From: Acidobacteriota bacterium
GTDB taxonomy: Bacteria; Acidobacteriota; Blastocatellia; Pyrinomonadales; Pyrinomonadaceae
Direction: 5' to 3'
Assembly (NCBI GenBank): GCA_023391155.1
Contig: JAEWBM010000098.1
Span: forward strand, 1-27,334
DNA length: 27,334 nucleotides
The first letter of the stretch is position 1. Each line of letters begins with the position of its first letter. Shown piece by piece: positions 21,925 to 27,334 of the stretch. The notes below the pieces were generated by a model. It was given only the letters and a program-made list of their open reading frames with translations. It searched no databases and was not told the origin of the DNA. The position numbers and the translations under genes were made by a program.

Positions 21925-22884
21925 ATGCCAGGAAAGGCTGAAAAAAAAGGAAAAGGCCTCGTGTCGTTCTCGACGCTCATCCTGGCTTTTGCTCTCCTCG
22001 CGGGCTTCGCTGCCGCCGCGACGGTCGGCGAGTGGGTAGGCGAACGCCGCGTGTCGCTGCCTGAAAGCTATGAGGATGCCGATCTCGCGGTCCGCGGCAA
22101 GATGTTGAAAGGCTGGGCCTTGGGATCTGAGGGGTTGCTTGCAGACTGGTACTGGATGTGGTCTCTGCAGTACATAGGCGGAAAGCTGGTCCGAAGCGAA
22201 CTGGAGGAGATAAGCCTTGACGATCTGCGGCCGTTGAATCCACGGCTGCTTCATCCGTTGCTGGACAATGCAGCCGAACTCGATCCGCAGTTCATGGCGG
22301 TGTACTCCTACGGAGCCAGCGTGCTGCCGGCGATAGATGCGCACAAGGCGATCGAATTGACCGAAAAAGGGATCGCTGCGAATCCCAAGGCATGGCGGCT
22401 GCACCAGTATCTTGGCTATATCTATTGGCGGATGGAGGAATATGAAAAGGCGGCGGCGGTTTACGAGGCCGGTTCGCGCATCGAGGGAGCGCCCCTTTTT
22501 ATGCGGCAGATGGTCGCAGCGATGAAGACGCAGGGGGGCAGCCGCGAAACCGCCCGCGAGATCTATCTGCAAATGCTCGCCGAAGCAGAGGACCAGCAAT
22601 CGCGAGCGAATGCGGAGTTGCGTCTGCTCGAAATTGACGCGTTGGATGAGATCGATGCTGTCCAAACTGTCTTAGACGCACGCAAAAACAGCAACGGGCA
22701 ATGTCCGGCAACACTCCGCGAGATCTTTCCGGAACTTCGCAAGGCCGAGCTTCCCCGCGACCGGGATTTTTCGATAAACGAACGCGGCGAACTGGTAGAC
22801 CCTCTGGGCGTGCCGTACGTTCTCGAACGCGACGCATGCGAGGTACGAATTGCCCCGAATTCCAAGATTCCGAAGCAACTTTAG
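21925..22884 (+). CDS. Membrane-anchored TPR protein in an ABC transporter operon
   Basis: The 319-residue protein has a basic start (MPGKAEKKGKG), one hydrophobic helix (about 12-33), then a helical repeat region with TPR features (AIELTEKGIAANPKAWRLHQYLGYIYWRMEEYEKAAAVYEAGSRIE, about 134-180) and a C-terminal part with DPLGVPYVLE, a motif also seen near the ends of pseudopilin-like and TPR proteins. It would face the periplasm. It begins 2 bp after the permease and ends 1 bp before the ATPase, so it is probably a dedicated part of the transporter. I chose the ATG at 21925 because the longer frame overlaps the permease. The exact function is not known. Confidence 0.82.
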   Translation: MPGKAEKKGKGLVSFSTLILAFALLAGFAAAATVGEWVGERRVSLPESYEDADLAVRGKMLKGWALGSEGLLADWYWMWSLQYIGGKLVRSELEEISLDDLRPLNPRLLHPLLDNAAELDPQFMAVYSYGASVLPAIDAHKAIELTEKGIAANPKAWRLHQYLGYIYWRMEEYEKAAAVYEAGSRIEGAPLFMRQMVAAMKTQGGSRETAREIYLQMLAEAEDQQSRANAELRLLEIDALDEIDAVQTVLDARKNSNGQCPATLREIFPELRKAELPRDRDFSINERGELVDPLGVPYVLERDACEVRIAPNSKIPKQL

Positions 22885-22885
22885 T

Positions 22886-23839
22886 ATGGACCACATAGTT
22901 GAAATAAACGGGCTTTCGAAAGATTACGAGACCGGGTTTTGGCGAAAGAGGCGGGTGCGTGCTCTTGATGCTCTCGACCTGAACGTCAAACCGGGTGGGA
23001 TATTCGGATTTCTGGGCGGAAACGGTGCGGGAAAGACGACGACCATCAAGATCCTGATGGGGCTGCTCTTCCCTACCGAAGGCACGGCGCGAATTCTGGG
23101 CCGCGAGCTGGACGATGTCGAGATGCGGTCGCGGATCGGCTATTGCCCGGAGAACCCTTACTTCTATGATTATCTCACGGCAAATGAATTGATGGATTAT
23201 TTCGGCCAGATCTTTGGCCTCAACGCCGCCGACCGTTCAGCCCGCTCGGCGGAGCTGCTCGACGCGGTGGGAATACGGGAGCGGGACCGAGGCCGGCAGC
23301 TGCGAAAGTTTTCGAAAGGGATGCTGCAACGCGTCGGGCTTGCCCAGGCTCTGATCAACTCTCCCGAGATCGTCTTTCTCGACGAGCCGATGAGCGGGCT
23401 CGACCCCGTTGGCCGACGAGAGATCCGCGAGTTGATCGCCGGCCTCCGCGAAAAAGGTACGACGGTCTTTATGTCCACGCACATCCTATCCGATGTCGAG
23501 GCTCTGTGCGACGAGGTCGCGATACTTCGCCGCGGGCGTTTGGCAGCAAGCGGTAAACTCGCCGACCTGCTCGCTACTTCTGCCGGGCCGCGGGTATTCG
23601 AAGTGATAGTCAATGGAGATGCAGGTAAGATCGGGGCGGCACTTGCGGGAATTGCAGCGTTGACTGAAAAACCGGCGGGCATTGCCATTGAGGCAACCGG
23701 CGATGACGAGCTGGATCGCGTGCTTGCAGTTGCGCGCGAAGCGGGTGCGACGCTCGTCTCTGTGAATCCCCTGCGGCAATCGCTCGAGGAATTATTTGTC
23801 GAGCCGGCAGCGGATGCAGAAGGGTCCGATCAAGGTTGA
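22886..23839 (+). CDS. ABC transporter ATP-binding protein
   Basis: The 317-residue ATPase has Walker A GGNGAGKTTT (44-53), a Q-loop region, a signature FSKGMLQR (142-149, the SKGM variant common in ABC-2 exporters), Walker B VFLDEP (163-168), D-loop SGLDP and the switch His in MSTHIL. A C-terminal extension of about 90 residues follows, as in NatA- and GldA-like proteins. It should power the permease encoded at 21122. The ATG at 22886 follows the TPR gene stop by one base. Its end overlaps the stop of the convergent membrane protein gene by 10 bp. Confidence 0.92.
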   Translation: MDHIVEINGLSKDYETGFWRKRRVRALDALDLNVKPGGIFGFLGGNGAGKTTTIKILMGLLFPTEGTARILGRELDDVEMRSRIGYCPENPYFYDYLTANELMDYFGQIFGLNAADRSARSAELLDAVGIRERDRGRQLRKFSKGMLQRVGLAQALINSPEIVFLDEPMSGLDPVGRREIRELIAGLREKGTTVFMSTHILSDVEALCDEVAILRRGRLAASGKLADLLATSAGPRVFEVIVNGDAGKIGAALAGIAALTEKPAGIAIEATGDDELDRVLAVAREAGATLVSVNPLRQSLEELFVEPAADAEGSDQG

Positions 23840-24342
23840 ACCGGACGGATGGCGGTCACCTTCCAGCGGATGTTCGCGCGGTCATCGCCGCGTTTGAACC
23901 CGTCGATGCTGAGCGTTACGGGCATCGAGGAATCGGCTTCGAGCACCGGCTGCTGTACGGGCACGGCGAGCACACGCTTTTCTTTTACGACCTGATTAAA
24001 TTCGTCGACGACGGCGACATTGATCTCCAGGCCGTTTATGGCACGGGTTCCCTTGTTATAGACATTGCCTTTTATGAACATCGAGATCGAGCCGAATGCG
24101 TTCGGCGATTCGACCGTGTCGCGATGGGTAGAAATTATGATGTCCCGGTTCAGGGCCTCATATTCAGGCGAACCTTCGGTGTAGGAACCTTCTAAAACGG
24201 CTGCCCGCTGGTCTTTCATCGAGGGCCTAAGCGACATTAGCCACACACCGGCGGCGATGATCACCAGGCCAACCAATGCCCCGGCGATCAGCCCCTTATA
24301 ATTGCGCGATCGTTTCTCGTTCTGCTGCAGCAGCGTGTCCAT
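23830..24342 (-). CDS. Single-pass membrane protein with an FxLYD/DUF2393-like domain, unknown function
   Basis: The 170-residue protein has a short cytoplasmic start, one membrane helix (about 18-37) and a periplasmic beta-rich domain: ISMFIKGNVYNKGTRAINGLEINVAVVDEFNQVVKEKRVLAVP and a final VTLSIDGF...IRWKVTAIRP. Alternating strands with N-K-G and V-D turns recall FxLYD/DUF2393-type domains, which are poorly characterised. I chose the ATG at 24342 because GGAGG lies 8 bases before it; an in-frame ATG at 24402 would nearly touch the priA start. It is convergent with the ABC ATPase gene (10-bp overlap). Confidence 0.68.
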   Translation of the reverse strand: MDTLLQQNEKRSRNYKGLIAGALVGLVIIAAGVWLMSLRPSMKDQRAAVLEGSYTEGSPEYEALNRDIIISTHRDTVESPNAFGSISMFIKGNVYNKGTRAINGLEINVAVVDEFNQVVKEKRVLAVPVQQPVLEADSSMPVTLSIDGFKRGDDRANIRWKVTAIRPVQP

Positions 24343-24421
24343 ATAGCCGGCCTCCGAATCATTAGATGCAGATTTCGCTCGGAAGTTCCCATAGGTTATC
24401 ATTTTGCGTACTCGTCCTGAA

Positions 24422-26896
24422 ATGTCTGATGCGGCCTCAAATCCACAGCGATCGGAGCCATTCCTGGAGGTCGCACTGCCGGTTCCTCTGCGGCAAACCT
24501 TTACTTATCGGATCCCTTTAAAGCTCAGCGGCGCCATTCGCATAGGGTCGCGTGTCATTGTTCCGTTCGGCAAGCGGATGCTTACCGGCTATGCAGTTGC
24601 GTTCGCCGACGAGCCCCCTGCGACCGGCGAACTTTCTCCTGAAGATATAAAGGACGTTGCCGAGGTCGTCGATCCCGACCCGCTGATCACGCACGAAGTG
24701 ATGGACCTTTCTGCATGGGTCGCGGATTATTACGCGGGCTCCCTCGGGGAGGTGCTTAAGGCGACACTGCCCGCAGGCATCAACGCCGCGATGGAACGGT
24801 TTGTGAGCATCACGCCCGAGGGCCGTCGGGCGATCGCGTCGTCCGTAGGAAAAAAAGCCGTTAAATGGAAAGTTCTTCGCCTAATTGCCGGCTCGGCCGA
24901 GATGTCAGGCAAAGAGCTGGAGCGGGAATTCGGCAGCGGGGCCGCGCGGGCGATACGTGAGCTTGAACGCGACGGGCTGGCAACGGTAAGCCTTCGGCAG
25001 GCAGCGGCCGATGTTCGCCCCAAACGCCAAAAGGCCGTGCGGCTGCTGGCCCCGCCGCTTGACGAAAAGGCCCCGACCGAACTCCAGCAGCGCGTCATCG
25101 ACGCTCTTTCTGCGGCCGGCGGCTCGATGCTGTTTACGGAACTCCTGGAGGCAGCGGACGTCGGTGCTTCGCCGATAAATACTCTTGCAAAACGGGGTTA
25201 TCTCGAGGTGACGACCGAAGAGGTGCTTCGCGATCCGCTTGAGGGCGCAGAGATCGGAAAAACAGGCGAGATCATCCTAAACCCCGAACAGGCCGGCATT
25301 TTGGATGAGCTGACTGAAGCTCTTGATGCGGAGAACTACGCCGCATTCCTTTTGCATGGCGTGACCGGCAGCGGAAAGACCGAGGTATATATCCGGGCGA
25401 TGATCCACGCATTGCGTGCCGGACGCTCGTCGATGATGCTAGTGCCGGAAATCGCACTGACGCCGATATTTTCGCGGCGGCTTCGGTCGGTTTTCGGAGA
25501 CAAGGTGGCGATCCTGCACTCAAATCTTTCCCCCGGCGAACGTTTCGACGAGTGGCGCCGCATCCGCTCAGGGGCGGCCCGCATTGCCATTGGCACGCGT
25601 TCCGCCGTCTTTGCGCCGCTCGATGATCTGGGCCTGGTGATAGTCGACGAAGAGCACGACGAATCGTACCGACAGAACGAGCATCCGTTCTATAACGGCC
25701 GGGACGTTGCGATAATGCGTGCCCATCAGGCCGGGGCTGTGGTTGTTCTGGGCTCCGCCACGCCTTCGCTCGAATCGTTCCATAACGCCCATCTCGGCAA
25801 GTACCGCTACCTCCACCTTTCGGCGAGGATCGGCGGGCGCCCTATGGCAAAGGCGGAGCTCATCGATATGCGGGACGTGTTTCGCCGGTCGGGCAAGGAC
25901 GTTGTCTTCTCGCCGCCGATGCTCCAGGCGATCGAGGAAACGCATGCCCGCGGCGAACAGTCGATCGTCTTGCTCAACCGCCGGGGGTTTTCTTCGTTCG
26001 TGCTGTGCCGTTCGTGCGGCGAGACGCTGCGTTGCAAGAACTGCGACATTACCCTCACATACCATAAGCATAGTAACCGCGTGATGTGCCACTACTGCAA
26101 CTATGCGGTCGATACGCCAAAAGAATGCCCGTTCTGCCAAAGCGAATTTCTGTATTTCATGGGGCAAGGGACGGAACAGATCGAGGACATTCTGGCCAAA
26201 AAGTTTCCCGATCTTCGGATCGCAAGGATCGACCGCGACTCGATGAGCCGTAAGGGCGAGTTGACGAAGCGGTTGCTAGCTTTCGACCGCGGTGAGATCG
26301 ATATGCTGGTCGGGACGCAGATGCTGGCCAAGGGCCACGATTTTCACAATGTGACGCTTGTCGGTGTGGTGTCGGTTGATATGGGTCTGGGGCTTCCCGA
26401 CTTCCGCTCTGCCGAGCGTACGTTTCAGCTATTGACCCAGGTTGCGGGGCGTGCCGGGCGGGGGGAGCTGGCCGGCCGCGTGCTTATTCAGACCTACTAT
26501 CCGGACCATTATGCATTGAGGTATGCCGCTGAGCAGGATTACGAGGGATTTTATAAGGCAGAGCTGAACTACCGGAAACGAATGGGCTACCCGCCTTTTG
26601 TCGTGCTAGCGGCGATAGGCATCAAGCACCGCGACCGCGAGTATGCGTTAAAGACCGGAAATAAGCTTCGCGAGGCCCTGGTCCATCACAATGCGTCGGG
26701 CGCCACTCGCATTCTCGGGCCTGCGCCGGCATCGATCGCACGGCTGAAGGGCGAGTACCGCTTTCAGATCATCTTAAAATCGAGTTCGAGAAAAGAGCTG
26801 AGGGAATTGCTTGAACGGGCCCTGCCGCATGCCGAATCACTCGGCGCGGACCGCCGCACGTTCAGCATACAGATCGACCCGCTCAGCCTTTTGTGA
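24422..26896 (+). CDS. priA: Primosomal protein N' (PriA helicase)
   Basis: The 824-residue protein restarts stalled replication forks by loading the primosome. It has the N-terminal 3'-DNA-binding domain (VALPVPLRQTFTYRIP), a winged-helix region, helicase domain 1 with Walker A GVTGSGKT (313-320) and DEEH (409-412), a zinc-binding insert with eight cysteines starting at Cys529 (CRSCG, CKNC, CHYC, CPFC), and helicase domain 2 with GTQMLAKGHDF and QVAGRAGR. All motifs are intact and length is slightly above the E. coli protein. The ATG at 24422 is preferred; a TTG at 24404 in the same frame is possible. Confidence 0.95.
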   Translation: MSDAASNPQRSEPFLEVALPVPLRQTFTYRIPLKLSGAIRIGSRVIVPFGKRMLTGYAVAFADEPPATGELSPEDIKDVAEVVDPDPLITHEVMDLSAWVADYYAGSLGEVLKATLPAGINAAMERFVSITPEGRRAIASSVGKKAVKWKVLRLIAGSAEMSGKELEREFGSGAARAIRELERDGLATVSLRQAAADVRPKRQKAVRLLAPPLDEKAPTELQQRVIDALSAAGGSMLFTELLEAADVGASPINTLAKRGYLEVTTEEVLRDPLEGAEIGKTGEIILNPEQAGILDELTEALDAENYAAFLLHGVTGSGKTEVYIRAMIHALRAGRSSMMLVPEIALTPIFSRRLRSVFGDKVAILHSNLSPGERFDEWRRIRSGAARIAIGTRSAVFAPLDDLGLVIVDEEHDESYRQNEHPFYNGRDVAIMRAHQAGAVVVLGSATPSLESFHNAHLGKYRYLHLSARIGGRPMAKAELIDMRDVFRRSGKDVVFSPPMLQAIEETHARGEQSIVLLNRRGFSSFVLCRSCGETLRCKNCDITLTYHKHSNRVMCHYCNYAVDTPKECPFCQSEFLYFMGQGTEQIEDILAKKFPDLRIARIDRDSMSRKGELTKRLLAFDRGEIDMLVGTQMLAKGHDFHNVTLVGVVSVDMGLGLPDFRSAERTFQLLTQVAGRAGRGELAGRVLIQTYYPDHYALRYAAEQDYEGFYKAELNYRKRMGYPPFVVLAAIGIKHRDREYALKTGNKLREALVHHNASGATRILGPAPASIARLKGEYRFQIILKSSSRKELRELLERALPHAESLGADRRTFSIQIDPLSLL

Positions 26897-26927
26897 CCAA
26901 GCGGGCCAACCCTGTCGCGGTGCGGGA

Positions 26928-27334
26928 TCAGTTAACGGCCTTAGAGCTGATTTCGGCGGAACGGAGATTGATCTTCGAATAGATCTCCTGCAGCGAAAGC
27001 TTGCAATTGATCGAATCGACCGAGATCACATCGTCGCGTTCGTTGTAGATGCGATAGATCCACTGTTTCTGGTTCTGGCGGGCGTAATGCTCGCAACGCA
27101 TTTCGTCCTGTTTTACCAGCAGGCATTCCTTGATGCTCGGCATTTCGAGGAAGCTTTCGAGCTTTTTCGTCTTTTCACGCGAATTCGAAGAGCTTGAAAA
27201 TACGTCGACGATAACGGTCGGATTCAGAAGCGTGGTCGCGGATTGGTCGGCGAAATTCGGCTCGCCGTTGACGAGTGTGACATCCGGAAAGCACGACATC
27301 GACCCACGCAGCTTTACATGCATATTCCCGATAT
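26928..27334 (-). CDS. Uma2-family (DUF820) nuclease-like protein, 5' end beyond the window
   Basis: The frame is open to the window edge, so the N terminus is missing. The visible part matches the C-terminal half of Uma2-type restriction-endonuclease-fold proteins: NIGNMHVKLRGS, FPDVTLVNGEPNF, LLNPTVIVDVFSSSS, KTKKLESFLEMPSIKECLLVKQDE. The PD...(D/E)xK core is recognisable as Asp in FPDV and Asp in VIVDV, but the usual E-V-L-S reads D-V-F-S. Such proteins are very common in cyanobacteria and some soil bacteria, often in many copies; their role is unsettled. Confidence 0.72.
   Translation of the reverse strand, partial: IGNMHVKLRGSMSCFPDVTLVNGEPNFADQSATTLLNPTVIVDVFSSSSNSREKTKKLESFLEMPSIKECLLVKQDEMRCEHYARQNQKQWIYRIYNERDDVISVDSINCKLSLQEIYSKINLRSAEISSKAVN

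Noticed and set aside
21862..22665. 267-residue minus-strand ORF inside the TPR gene
   Set aside because: It is antisense to an operon gene with tight spacing; composition is Arg-rich and shadow-like.
25568..26167. 199-residue minus-strand ORF inside priA
   Set aside because: It is antisense to conserved helicase and zinc motifs of PriA.

Overview
This 27.3 kb window looks like a chromosomal segment of a Gram-negative bacterium. LPS heptose genes (waaF, gmhB), a bifunctional penicillin-binding protein, a type IV pilin with PilS/PilR regulators and a secreted S9A prolyl oligopeptidase all fit an outer-membrane-bearing organism. The mix of genes and the high-GC coding style suggest Acidobacteriota, perhaps Blastocatellia/Pyrinomonadaceae. 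That placement is inference from gene content, not a measured phylogeny. I see no prophage, IS element, CRISPR array, rRNA or tRNA. Coding density is high and most genes are housekeeping or cell-envelope genes.

Layout. 1-1777 (minus): a tight operon of radical SAM protein, hicB antitoxin, hicA toxin and an MGDG-synthase/MurG-like glycosyltransferase (cut by the window edge), with 2-bp spacing and then two 4-bp start/stop overlaps. 2067-3764 (plus): a small secreted carboxypeptidase-regulatory-like protein and a cysteine desulfurase. 3839-4114 (minus): a small secreted protein with five exact GIIVAG hexapeptides. A 445-bp regulatory gap follows. 4560-8989 (plus): a membrane GGDEF-EAL protein and a prolyl oligopeptidase. 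9045-12442 (minus): a Tae4-like peptidoglycan amidase downstream of a class A PBP. 12544-15001 (plus): an overlapping operon of an SDR-fold protein, waaF and gmhB. 14998-16917 (minus): a CHASE3 histidine kinase and a type II phosphomannose isomerase cupin. 16938-20985 (plus): pilS, pilR and pilA. 21122-23839 (plus): an ABC-2 permease, a membrane-anchored TPR protein and an ABC ATPase. 23830-24342 (minus): a single-pass membrane protein. 24422-26896 (plus): priA. 26928-27334 (minus): a Uma2-family nuclease cut by the window edge.

The most interesting signal links two distant parts of the window. The pilA promoter region and the upstream region of the GIIVAG-repeat gene carry nearly the same sigma-54-type element, TTTGGCAC-N5-TTGTA, with the same -12 deviation (T for C) and similar leader lengths of about 50 nt. 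Both also have a pair of TTA/CTCG-like elements roughly 75-115 bp further upstream. PilR, encoded here, is a sigma-54 activator with an intact GAFTGA loop. I therefore infer that the GIIVAG protein may be a pilus- or biofilm-associated, possibly amyloid-like, secreted product controlled together with the type IV pilus. Its mature form is predicted both to begin and to end with GIIVAG, and it lies beside a c-di-GMP enzyme.

Other points worth a look are an orphan Tae4-type amidase with no visible immunity gene or T6SS, a HicBA module translationally coupled inside an envelope-type operon, and an SDR-fold protein in the heptose operon that lacks the catalytic tyrosine.
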